Source: Lactifluus volemus (taxonomy: Eukaryota; Basidiomycota; Agaricomycetes; Russulales; Russulaceae). From it: a stretch of 64,000 bases of DNA. The position numbers and the translations under genes are program-made. Location: NCBI GenBank assembly GCA_022376515.1, contig WTXI01000002.1, positions 1 through 64,000 on the forward strand. The letters run 5' to 3'. The number at the start of each line of letters is the position of its first letter. The stretch's first letter is position 1. The notes beneath the pieces are model-generated. The model saw nothing but the letters and a program-made list of their open reading frames with translations, did not search any database and was not told where the DNA came from. Below, piece after piece: positions 23,713 to 34,206 of the stretch.

Positions 23713-24857
23713 TATAGAAGAAAAGCGTTGAGAGAAAGAAATGTGATATGTTTGAGGATGGACGAAGAGGGTCACGGTGAAGGGTGATATATGGGCGAAA
23801 CCCTGCTGGCGCTCCGTGTGGCGAGAAGCGGCCCTCGGATCTGCGATGGTCCAGTCCTAATATCTACAATAGGGAATAGCTAGCCAGTGTTAGGAAGTAC
23901 CGCAGTCAATCAGATAAAAGGAACATGCATGTAAACGCGTGTACACTTATCAGGGAATGTCACATGTTGGTTCAACGAATGCCGTTGTGATGATGGCTCA
24001 AAAATGGTGTCGCCCAGCGTGGTAGTATGATAACCACCGTATGCCCCCATCTATCCTCCGCCTCATCGCGGCCTCAAGGGCAGATACAGTTATTGTATTC
24101 TCACACAAATCGAACACGCAGACCGCCTGTTTGTTGGTCAGTGACCACTTCTGAGAATCTTCCAGAGTATTAGTAAGGGGGCGTCAAATGGTTCTGGGAT
24201 TGGCAGTGTGAATGAAAAACAAGAAAGAACTGGCGAATTCTCCCAAAGTAAGTTAGCATCGGACGAGACCCGCGAGTAGAGTAACACCTACTCACACCTA
24301 CATCATGTCAAGTCGACGCTCGACCATCTACTAGTGCAGTACAGATTGTCCTTTATCTCAAACTTAGAATCAAACCTCAAATCGACATAGCTAGAGCCGA
24401 TTGATCACATATTGTTGTCCTCGGGCTTGTTATTCTCTTCAATGTTCACAAGGCTCGACCGACCATTTCCCTGACAAAGACGCACAGCAATGACTCATCC
24501 CAACCACGTATATCATGACGGCCTCAACCACCAATCTTGACTTTGAAGCTGGTTAGCCTGTGCACCAACAGTCGTTGCGGCATATGGTGACGATGTCACG
24601 GTGTTAGGGAGCGGTAAAAAGATACACGCAAGAGACTTACCCAGCCCTGTCTGAGTGTTCACTGGTTTCATGGAAAGAAGGTGGATGACTTTCGGATGGG
24701 CACCACTGTCACTTTGAGTGTGCGTGATTGTGTGTCTTCAAAGCCCACAACTGTGATGATGAGAGTGTCACAGTACAGCGGCAACACAAAGAGACCACGG
24801 ACTAGTATTACGTTATCTGGTGTCGGGTGCCAGCGAAGCTATCCCTCCCACATGACC
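23713..24857. other. Intergenic, promoter side of the ZNFX1-like gene
   Basis: No coding region, repeat or recognisable element was seen; open frames are short and unlike any protein family. Confidence 0.5.
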
Positions 24858-25288
24858 AGAATGAGTTGGGACTTGATGGATCCCACGTTAATATCTTCAG
24901 ATTCAGTCGTCTGTGTATTCAGGTGTTGCTTGAACCATCCATCCAAGTCGGAGCCGTACACCTCAGACTCCTCGCCAGTTCCGAGTCCGTGGCACCTCCG
25001 CACTTTCAGATTTAGGTTAGTGGCCTGGCTTTCGGAGAATGAATGTGCTCACTGATCAACCTGTCGCCCAATTGTAGAGTCTTAAAAGTGTCTTCAATGG
25101 CGTGGGCTGGAGTGATTTGCAGAGACAAGGGCTCGCAGTCTTGTAACTCCTCCGGGTGAGAAATTTTTATTCCCAGAGCTGGGTACACTTTCTTTCCTCC
25201 GACAACTTTCAATTTCCGAACCGTGACGAGCTAAGTGACGAGCCCGCCGTGACGCACGTTCGGTTTCACTTGCTCGGTCATGTCGACA
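24858..25288 (-). CDS. Small unknown protein, two or three exons
   Basis: I do not recognise this protein. The clearest part is VVGGKKVYPALGIKISHPEE followed by LQDCEPLSLQITPAHAIEDT and FKTLQLGDRLI. A well-formed intron (donor GTGAGC, branch-like CTAAC, acceptor GAAAG) then leads to MRRCHGLGTGEESEVYGSDL and DGWFKQHLNTQ, ending MWEG at 24858. The start is uncertain: MTEQVKPNV at about 25286 fits if a further short intron is assumed. The predicted product is about 110-120 aa, soluble, with no signal peptide or membrane segment. It sits between the ZNFX1-like gene and the decayed ZNFX1 fragment. The outer ends are approximate. Confidence 0.35.
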
Positions 25289-25372
25289 GACTGCAGGTTG
25301 TGTGTATGTCACCTCGAACTGTTTTCGCTGAGAGAGTGGCACCTTCTCCGAGCTAAATGCGTGCGCTCTGCC

Positions 25373-25848
25373 AGAATTTCGAAGCTGAACAATTCAAGCA
25401 TCTTGCGGAGGATATCGCTCAGGCACGCGCCCCCAGGCACGAAAAAAAGCTCTCAGGAATGGCGACCTTCTTTGCATTAATGTATGTGAATAACTTGTTG
25501 TGCTGAGGTTGACTAGTCTTGTTCGCCTCCACCGCAAGTAGCTCCGACTTGTGGCACGTTCACTCCGGAGTGACTATCCCAGCAAGTTCAAGCGGTACAG
25601 TGTCGCTCGAGCATTACCATACGTTTGAACATGTGGTCTCCGTCACGGTGTCCGCGTAATGTCCACAACTTTGATGTACAGTCCCGCACCATATTGTTCC
25701 ATCCTGGCGCTCTTCAGAGGAGAAGCCGTAGTCAGTTGTCATATCATTCTGACGAATTGCTACATCTTAAATACCCTGCCGAATCGAACTCTGCGACGCT
25801 CAACCAGCAAACCCAAGTCTCCTGCAGTGTTTGGTGGCTAGCTAAGAG
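25373..25848 (-). pseudogene. Degenerate duplicate of the 3' part of the ZNFX1-like gene
   Basis: The segment aligns with about 16335-17008 of the ZNFX1-like gene, with an internal deletion. Shared blocks include TTGCGGAGGATAT (parent CCGCGGAGGATAT), TTGAACATGTGG, TGTTCCATCCT and GACGCTC. The parent encodes the region from RRARLGREFEPLPHAVIHQG to the helical C-terminal part; the copy has frameshifts and stops in all frames. Orientation is the same as the parent. It lies beyond the parent's 5' end, about 9 kb from the source sequence. Confidence 0.8.
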
Positions 25849-28800
25849 ATTGTGCATCCAACATGTCGGCCGCCAGCGTCTTGGGACTGGTGCTCACTGG
25901 CTCAGACCAACGACATAGTAATATACGGACAGAAAATGACTTCTCTACGATCAAAAAAACGGATCCTAAATAGAGCACCCGGAGTGGCATATCTGTAGCA
26001 GAGGAGCGAGTATTCGGAGAGGGAATCATCTATTGTTGCTTTTTGGGAAATTAAATAGCACCCAGGCAGTTGACGAGTCAGCGCCAGCCCGGCCCGGCTT
26101 TCCGTTCTGCCGCATCTCTCAACTGGGACATGGCAAACTGGAGACTCGACTCGACTCACTCGAGACAAACGGTGGGGACCGAGGTCTCATCGTAAGTCAA
26201 TTCCGTGCTGCTGCACGTACCCTTGGCGACGTACGGGACTTGGTAGCAAGTGATCTTGCTGGCGTCATCGATTGGAAAAGAAAGTCAACCAACAAAAGGG
26301 TGTTCGTGAACCTGTTGATACCAGGGATCAAGAAGTGATATCCACCAATTGTACCGCGTCCTCCTGTACATCCTGAGAAGGCTTTACGGACTTAGTCACA
26401 GTGGCGGCAGCCAAATTGTCCCACGCTATGCGCGCGCACTAAGCTGCCTCGCCATCTACGACAAGAGACTCGGAGCCTGTAATATCCCTTCGCACGTCCA
26501 GCCCCGCGATCTATCTGAGAGCCTTCCTGCCCTGCGGCACGCCGGCTGCCTACCCAACGCGTGGCATTTCCTAACCTCCCGTCATCTGTAGCAAAATCCC
26601 GGAGGTCAGATATCACACTGGCATTGCTTGAAACGCTAATTTAATGATATTCCCAAATGCAGGGGTGCGAAGGAAGTCAGGGAAGAAAGTCATCACAAAG
26701 CCGGGGAGTTGTTTCCTAGGAGATCTGATTCTACTAAGACCTCTCTATCAGCGGAATATCATAACTCACCTGGTCACTGATCGCTGCTGAGCGCTGAGCT
26801 CTGAGCGCTCTGAGCTTTGAGCACTTATTGCGAATTTGTGGCAGTCAACGAAATTCCGCCCAATCAATCCTATCCACTGGCAGGATCCTATTAGTAGTAG
26901 CTTACTTCGCTTTTCTACTTTTTACATGTCAGCTTTTACACTGGCAAGTGTCAGAAAACGTAAAAGCTGAAAAGCGACCGGACCATTTTTTGGCTTTTCT
27001 ACTTTTCTTTCTTATTGAGGAGCCCGCAGAGCGGTCAGCTTATTGGAAATTGACATGTTTTGTGAAACCAATAATTTTGACGCCTTTTCCAGGTGCACAA
27101 AGAGGAAAACAAAAATAATGTTAGGATTGCAAGGATGACCTTTTTGACACGCCGAGCAGAGAAACGAGTGCGAATGTAGGGCTTCGATCAGAGGGGCGAG
27201 GGTTGGGTCGTCATTGACGATTCCAGTGCAAAGAATAGGTGCAACTCATGGTTATCACTATTGGTCCTCCGTCTCAAGTACCTCAACTTCCACAGCCAAC
27301 GCCTTGGCCTCCCACGCAAATCTCACAATGGACCCCAATGAACAATCGAGTGCAAAGATTACAGGCTGATATTGATGACTGTCGTTTAATATATTTTGAT
27401 CTCAATCGATACGTACATCGCTCGCCACCCGCAATCGATGGTCATGCCACGAGGCTTGGCTGTGCCCGTGATTTCGACCACGATCATCATGCGATTGTGC
27501 GTTATGGCAATCGGTGTGGCTGTTGTCATACAGTACCTGAAGCGGTCATGGCGGAAGCGATCACGGCTATGATACCGTCGTCGTCGTCGCCGCGGTGGTT
27601 GTGGCTGTGGTGGCCGCCGCCGTCGTCGTTCTGCCAGTGGTTACGGGTCCGCGGCCGTGGCGAACATGATCGATATCATGATCATTGAGGTTGGTTCATG
27701 GAAACCAGTGGCCATCAGTGGTCAGCCGGAAGACGCGGAAGAGTGGGGAGTGTGTACAGGGAGGCCGCGCACCATCTGGCCTGGAGAACTTCAGGCTGTC
27801 AAGACGCAAAGAGTCAATGAAAGAAGAAAAAAAAGACTCGGATAGCTCCCTGTCTCTAATTCCAGCTCAGCAAGTGAAAGCATTCAAGTTCAAATCGTCA
27901 CCGTACTTATAGAATTCGATAACAGATAACTAACGCCTGGGGCCTGAGGTCGCGTAGTAGCCAGGTAGCTAGCAGATGAACGAATGGTGGTAAGGAAGAG
28001 CCCTGGAGTACGCCTCCGAATTCAGACCGACGATGTCGGTGATGGTGACCACCAGTTATGATATTACCGGTCCTCGGGAAGGCCCTACTTTGAATGATGT
28101 GAAAGTGTGCACAAAAAAGGTGTTAAACGCCCGACAGTGTCCGGGAGTCGCAAGACGTAAGCGCGCAAGCAACGGCAACCGGAATTCAAGCTGACACCGT
28201 CGCTTATAACTCAAACATGCTAGCACTGTAGGCATCCGCTTTACTTCCTCGTTCATCTGGCAATGTCACACGTGAAGGAGAGGCGCGCACAAGCCTGAGT
28301 AAGTTCAGTCATCTTAATGCCTATGCATGACAAACCCAAGCTCACATGCTTATCGCGTCCCTCCCTTTTTTAGCATCCGACTATGGCAACCTATCAATTC
28401 TCCTCATCAGATCAGCCTAATTCATTTGACCCTAGCGCAGCTCCTTTATCTCTACCAAGCGGCATGGTCAGCTGAGAACTTGACGTGGGGTTTATAAAAG
28501 TTCCCTCCACCCTTCATGGGTCCTCCGCGAATAGCATTAATATATGAGTTGTCAAGGACTACCCTGTGCCGCTCTGTGACAATACTCAAAGTTCTGGCTG
28601 TGAAATTTTAAGGGATTTTAAATCATGCAACGAGGAGGTGCGCAAAGATCTTTTTAAAATATCCTTCAATCGTCGTCACCCTATCATCCATCATCGATCC
28701 ACCATCTCTGGTTCAGCCTGAAGTGCATCTCCGCAACGTATCTATGACCTTGCACTTAGGGGATACAGTACCTCGTTTCCCAGGTACAAGGACGCCCTGG

Positions 28801-29178
28801 GTGTTCTTTCTAGACCTACAAGCTATGACACGTAGTACATATGCAGGGAGGGTTAGCGCCCAAATGTCAAATTTGGAAAAACGATGATCACGGTGAGATT
28901 TATCTTACCCCGACCAAGAACCGCAAAGCCGTGGCTCTCACACCCGGTTCCAACCTGAGAATCATGCTTTTGAGTTGCCGGTCTTGCGCGTTCCGATTTC
29001 ATCTCAGCTTGATGCTCTCCTGTGATGATTGGATTTGTCAGAAACCGGGGCGACTGATTGGACAGTCATTTCGTGACTTTTCACTGTTCCCGCATTCCCG
29101 ATGTGATGGTGAATAAAAGGCGACCGGATAACTCACAGTTATGCACATCGAAGCCCTCTTTCCATCCCCCCGTCGACT
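25849..29178. other. Long gene-poor stretch
   Basis: No convincing gene was seen in 3.3 kb. Visible structure: a run of degenerate CTGAGCG/CTCTGAGC repeats at about 26785-26822; a local inverted repeat AGCTTTTAC ... GTAAAAGCT at about 26930-26970 extended by GAAAAGCGA/TCGCTTTTC; and a GTC/GCC-rich low-complexity patch at about 27565-27660. Open frames of 60-150 codons here have no family signature. Confidence 0.5.
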
Positions 29179-30716
29179 ATGACTGCAAGCAAAACATATT
29201 CCACAGGCCTTTGGCGCTGGGTAGGCATTTACATACCTCCCTCCTGCTATCGTTTCGCTGAGTACATTAAATTCAAGGTCGAGCTCTCCCGCGCACATAG
29301 GTTCGCCGGCTCAATGCTTATTTTCTGGCCCTTCGGTATGAGTACCTTACACACTTCGCTAACTTGGCTGACCTATATATTTTCATCAATTTAGCTTGGG
29401 GAATGACCATGGCCGCGCGCCCACTGTCTCTGTCTCTGGAGACGTACGCTCTCAATCTTGCCTACGGTTTATTCGGTTCAGCCCTTCTGCACAGGTGAGC
29501 GCCATCTTAAGGATATCTTTTCGTTTGTTGACAGCTTTGTTGACGACTGGAACGACAGTAAGAGTTCATGATCCCTCGTAATACTGCTCCTCTTACCCTC
29601 TTATAGGTGCTGGCTGTGTGTGGAACGATATCCTCGATCGTGGTTTTGACAGACAAGTAGGTAAGGAAAACGTACCGAGTCAGAATAAGTCTTTGCACTC
29701 ACAATTGCGACTCTGCAGAGCGCACCAAGCGCAGGCCCATTGCCGATGGCCGTGTATCTGTTCCAGGTGCCGTCGTGTTCTTGTGGATGCAGCTCGCGAT
29801 ACTTGTCGCTCTCCTCTGGCCTACCAACCCTCTTGCGTACGTTTCTTTTGTCGTCAGTGCGATCCAAGCTAAAGCAGAGCGGTATCAATAGTTGGAATCT
29901 TGGGCTTATTACAGTGTTTCCCTTAGCGGGGCTATATCCGCTCATGAAGCGCCTGACTTACTGGCCGCAGGCCTGGTTAGGTACGTAACAACTTGAACCT
30001 CCGAATATATGTATACATATCCGAACCAACCCATTGAATGACAGGTGTGGCAATGAATAGTATAGCCCTTGTGGCATGGAGCGCGCTGCACTCGAAGCTC
30101 TCTCACGCGTCGGGGGCGCTGATGGTAGGTTGCTGGAGGTGAGTCAATTCAGCTGTACCGTCTTCGCAAAGGTGAGCTGAGGTTCACATTTTTAGTTGGA
30201 CGCTCTACTATGGTGCGTGGTTTCATCACTAATGCATCACCTTCTACATGAAGCCAAAATAGACACGATCTATGCATTGCAAGATAAGCGCGACGACTTG
30301 AAAGCAGGCGTAAAATCAACTGCGATTCTATTCGGTGATCACGTGAAGACAATTTTGGCCTTCTTTGCCGTCTTACTGCTTGTGGCTCTCACCGCGGCCG
30401 GTGTATTGAACGGCCAAGGCATGCCGTACTTTGCAGTTACTGTTGGGGGTGCAGCCCTCCATCTCATTTCCAGCTTCGAAATCTTGACGTTGATGATACA
30501 AAAAGCTGCTTTCATATGGTACGTAACCTACGGTTCACCTCCATAGGCTGCACGCGCTAAGTTTGGGGTAGTTCGAAGCGAATGCCTGGACTCTGGGGGA
30601 AATTGTTTGGGCCGGCCTATTTGCGGATTATCTTCTCGTATGAGATGCCCTCGCAGGTGTACTCCCTGACTAGGTGCTTTCAAAAGTTTGCGAAAATGTA
30701 TAAACATACTTCTTGA
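29179..30716 (+). CDS. UbiA-family prenyltransferase
   Basis: This is a membrane enzyme that transfers a prenyl chain to an aromatic or other acceptor. It is related to Coq2 and to the fungal meroterpenoid and terpenoid UbiA enzymes. The first Asp-rich motif is NDILDRGFDRQVERTKRRPI and the second DTIYALQDKRDDLKAGVKST. Both are intact and bind prenyl diphosphate through Mg2+. Between and after them lie hydrophobic helices (AVVFLWMQLAILVALLWP; VGILGLITVFPLAGLYPL; FFAVLLLVALTAAGVL). The start at 29179 (MTASKTYSTGLWRWVGIYIP) gives no obvious mitochondrial presequence, which argues mildly against Coq2 itself. There are seven or more introns. The exon 2 to 3 join keeps frame only if a 23-nt exon (29535-29557) is used. 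The last exon (from about 30572) and stop 30716 are plausible but less certain. No terpene cyclase, PKS or P450 gene lies next to it here. Confidence 0.85.
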
Positions 30717-32302
30717 TAGATCTTACTGGAGATATACGTGCTTTTCATAGACTTCCAATTTATAATAAAATTAATGCCAAGCAATGTGAGGAATAGTTGC
30801 ACGCGGCGACTCGGAGTTTTGCAGGTACCGTCTAGCTCCTTTTTCTCCGTCTTCTGCAATAATAATCGAGCCCGTGTAGCGGCAAGGTGACCAACGCAGA
30901 GACGCGATTGTCAGAGATAGGCCCGAGTCTATCGGGAGTCATTGTCAACGCAAGACAAAGGACCGTGTTCCGTTGTGTCTGGGTGACTGATAGATGTTTA
31001 TGCCAATGACTGAATTTGAAAAAATTCTCCGAAGTAGATCCGTTATTCCGGGCTTGGGTGTTTTGATCTATTTGGACATTCCCGTTTTCGCGTATCCGAC
31101 TCGGAGTCCGCGGGTTACACACAACAATGTCTTTGTCTTTTGTTCAACCCTATGTTGCGACGCTTGCCTGGAGCAATTATTGAGTACTGCCAAGCGTACT
31201 GTGAAACCTTCTTTTGTTCCGATGTATCGTTATTCATTCGTCAATCAACGTTCGTCGGTTGAATCGGTTCATTGTCACCGGCAACGCCACCCCGGTAAAG
31301 TGTCTAGTGGAGTACGGGTCCGACTCGGAGTCCTTGACTAATTGCTCTTACAACTAAGTTGAAGCTCGAAATGAATAATCCGATGTGTTCCTAAGGATCG
31401 TCTTGAGGATCCGGCTTTATCTTACGGCTACCGGGCTACCTCCGCTGCTACGAAACGGGTGCTATTTGATGGCGAAGTCTAACAAGTGTTTAAGGCCGTT
31501 CAGAACATACTGTATTTGGACTTCCACACAACCTCGGCCAGGTTCCCTTTGTCTTCTTGGCGAGGCTCACAGGCTGTTGTTACTGAGTGCTCAAGCCTCG
31601 CCGGTTCTTCATTTTGGTTCATAATCGGCATCGCCCGCTTGCCATAAAGGCCTACAAGGCCCATCTCCATAAGTCACAATACGGCATGGAAATTACAATG
31701 TGATTTATTCAAGGGATCGCGGTCAAAGAACGGAAGATGGCTTGTTCTCCTTTGTGAGTCCTTGGGCTTCTCCCATATCCTGCGCCTTCATTCTACGGTC
31801 GATGTCCTTCCCTGATTCGTAGCGGGCTCAGTGAAGCATCCTTTGGTACGTGATTGCCCACTTTTAGATCGTAAGGGATTTATATGTCATAAGATTATCG
31901 AGGATTAGTGAGGGGCATACGAAGGACCACTAAACTTGCCATGCATTCTACTATCTTGACTTGAAGGACGCGTCCACAGAGAATTTTCGCAACTTCCTTT
32001 CACTTCTTCTGCAACTCAGCGAGAAATCAGGGAATATAAAAGACAGGTTCCAACTCGGGATCTCCTGGTTTCCATTGTATTAGACAAATGTCCAAATACA
32101 AAGGATAGCCTCGAGATGTGAGCTAATGTCACGAGGTGTTTCCCCCATTGGACGCTCTTTCTTTTTGTCTCCTGCGCTCGGATCGTCCCCGTAAAATAAT
32201 AAAAGACTTACTGATATGATCGACTTAAGACTGCAGACGGTCCAAGCGAGGTGAATCCCCGGGCCGTTCAGCTCCGGGCCGTGTTTGAGCTACAGTTTAC
32301 GC
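30717..32302. other. Intergenic with recurrent GACTCGGAGTC motif
   Basis: No convincing gene. The near-palindrome GACTCGGAGTC occurs at 31098-31108 and 31322-31332 inside the shared 15-mer TCCGACTCGGAGTCC. A partial copy (GCGACTCGGAGTT) lies near 30807. The rest shows no coding pattern. Confidence 0.5.
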
Positions 32303-32413
32303 ATGTTTTCTGCCTCCAACAATCCCGCATATTTTTTGCGTTCAGTACGCATGGTCAGAATGCGTGTCAATAGAACATCTCCCGCTATGATGGTTTTGTC
32401 ATTTACTAGAAGG

Positions 32414-32864
32414 ATGTCCAGCTCACCGACGAAACATCTTTTCGCCGTCTATGCTCCCGATTACATGGATTCAGGAACACTTGAACGTCGTCTTTCTGTC
32501 CGCGAGAGGCATTTGAAGGGAATAAATGGAATGCTTGATAATGGATCATGAGTGCGTGCGTGTTGCGATATTTGTCCCATTCTGACTTGACTTTCGTGTG
32601 TAGAGTTCGGGGGTGCACTTTTGGCACCAGAACTCATGGATGAAAGCGATCGGAAAAAAATGGCGGGATCAATTATGTTCTATGAGGCGGAGAACATCGA
32701 TGAGGTGCGCAAGGTTGTCGAGTCGGATATCTATTATACAAGTGGCGTGGTGAGGCTCCTACGTTTCTCGGCTTGATATCCACTCAACCTCGTTGGCGTA
32801 GTGGGATAAGGAAAAGCTAGCTATCCTACCCTTTGTGCCAGCGATGAATTGGCCATCGACATAG
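32414..32864 (+). pseudogene. YCII-domain protein gene with an in-frame TGA
   Basis: YCII proteins are small ferredoxin-like alpha+beta proteins of poorly known function, some with enzyme-like active sites. The conserved order is present: HLFAVYAPDYMDSGTLERRL, SVRERHLKGINGMLDNGS, then FGGALLAPELMDESDRKKMA, GSIMFYEAENIDEVRKVVES, DIYYTSG and, after an intron (about 32750-32800), VWDKEKLAILPFV. The only fault is TGA at 32549-32551, immediately before the first intron's donor. No alternative donor avoids it. Everything after the stop is conserved in frame, so either the gene is freshly inactivated or this base is an error. An upstream in-frame ATG at 32303 would add an Arg-rich, presequence-like extension. 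The stop at 32864 fits the family length of about 105 aa. Confidence 0.75.
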
Positions 32865-34206
32865 GCGGTATCCGAGGTCATTGGACAATCCCAACTCTTT
32901 CCTCCCACTGCCATACTTTCCCTTAATAAAGGGCTTCTTTATGGATCTCTATGTTCCCCGTGGCATTATGCGGCGCGTCGTCCAACGCCAATGGAGCCCT
33001 CCCACCTACGTTTGGTGGTTACCACCATATCGATAACCACCCGCCAAACCCGCTGAATATGCAGTGAAGCAAATGATCGACGTATCAACCCACGCTCACT
33101 ACTTGAATGATATCACATCCGAGACGTTGACATTTGAGGTGTTCGAGGATGAGGACAATCATGTTTGGCCGTCAGTCCGAACATCGGTGACCAGCGCGAC
33201 TCCCCCTAGGTTTGTGGAGCCACGGCTTGAGCCGAATGGCTCATGGGTTGACGGACCGCGAGCCTGGCCCTACGAGGAGCCGGCCGATACACTGGCACTT
33301 AAATTACACCCCTTCGCAGAACTCGAAATTAAATGCGTGTACACAGTCAGAGCCATTGGTGACAGCGAGAAACTGGCAGACCACCACAGTTTAGTAGAAC
33401 TGCAGTGCGAGCGGCACAGATTTTTACCAAGCCACGCTAGAGCCTGAGGCTCGGACACACAAGTCCGGTCCCGCGGGCCAGCCGCCGAAAGTTAGCGACT
33501 CGGATGGCTCGGAAACTATTGTATTTTTGCAAATGACCTAAAGAAAATACCATCTCTTGGTGTGTGAGCGAACTCAGCCCTTGTTTTTCTCAGTAGGCCG
33601 TTATTATATGTCGCCTTGATCTGCCACAGCCTCCTGACTGCTATTGTTGGATTTAAGCCAAGTATTACTGCAATTTGTGAACAAGCGGTCTCATCCGAGT
33701 CCTGAACCTCGCGAAGGTATCTTTTTCGCTTCAGTCCTTGCTTCAGTGGCAGTCTCGGTTAAACTGTAGTACTATCCGAAGCTTGTTAGCGCCAATTTGT
33801 TTCGAAGTTCCGAAAATCCCGAAAACTCAAAAACCCGGACTCGGAAATCCTCCCCTTCCTAGTCGAATACCGCCCATCGTAGAGATAACTTGAGACCCTT
33901 CCCTTTCCCCTGCGTTTTAGAGGGGCCTCTGGGAAGTTGGACGTAAGTTTCTGACTCAAAAGGTCCGGTTCACTGTCTTTGATGTTTCTCACCAGCAGAG
34001 AAATAACCATCAATGATGGAAGTCGCAGAAATCTGATGTGCCAGTGGCATGTGATGACATATTATAGGTAGGGACCTGTTCTAAGCGGCGCCGTGAACAC
34101 TTCAACTTCATCGAATGGCTCATAAAGCCACCACTTTTTACAAACTTTTCGTTCCCCGAACCTCTCAGCTGCTCGTTCAGTTCTCATCGTCTCGCATCCA
34201 TAAACA
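32865..34206. other. Intergenic with first copy of a dispersed repeat
   Basis: The stretch holds GGTGGTTACCACC (palindromic, about 33014-33026) and the repeat copy at 33325-33516. An open frame at 33064-33447 has no known family and overlaps the repeat. It is not called as a gene. Confidence 0.5.
33325..33516 (+). repeat. Dispersed repeat, copy 1
   Basis: The segment aligns with 36325-36551 in the same orientation. Shared blocks include TAAATGCGTGTA, TTTAGTAGAACTGC, GCGAGCGGCACA, GCCTGAGGCTCG and GCGACTCGG. The similarity is patchy, with indels, as for two old insertions of one element. No coding sequence or terminal repeat was identified. Confidence 0.7.

Noticed and set aside
26033..26338. 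Open frame ending GVIDWKRKSTNKRVFVNLL
   Set aside because: The last part looks protein-like, but the first half is low quality and no family or exon structure could be recognised.
26927..26975. Inverted repeat AGCTTTTAC/GTAAAAGCT as transposon ends
   Set aside because: The arms are about 20 bp apart with no flanking duplication, so it is only a local hairpin.
27239..27912. Possible gene with His/Arg/Pro-rich product
   Set aside because: It is low-complexity sequence with several competing frames; no conserved block or good splice sites.
33064..33447. 127-codon open frame as a gene
   Set aside because: Its 3' half coincides with a dispersed repeat and the protein has no recognisable pattern.
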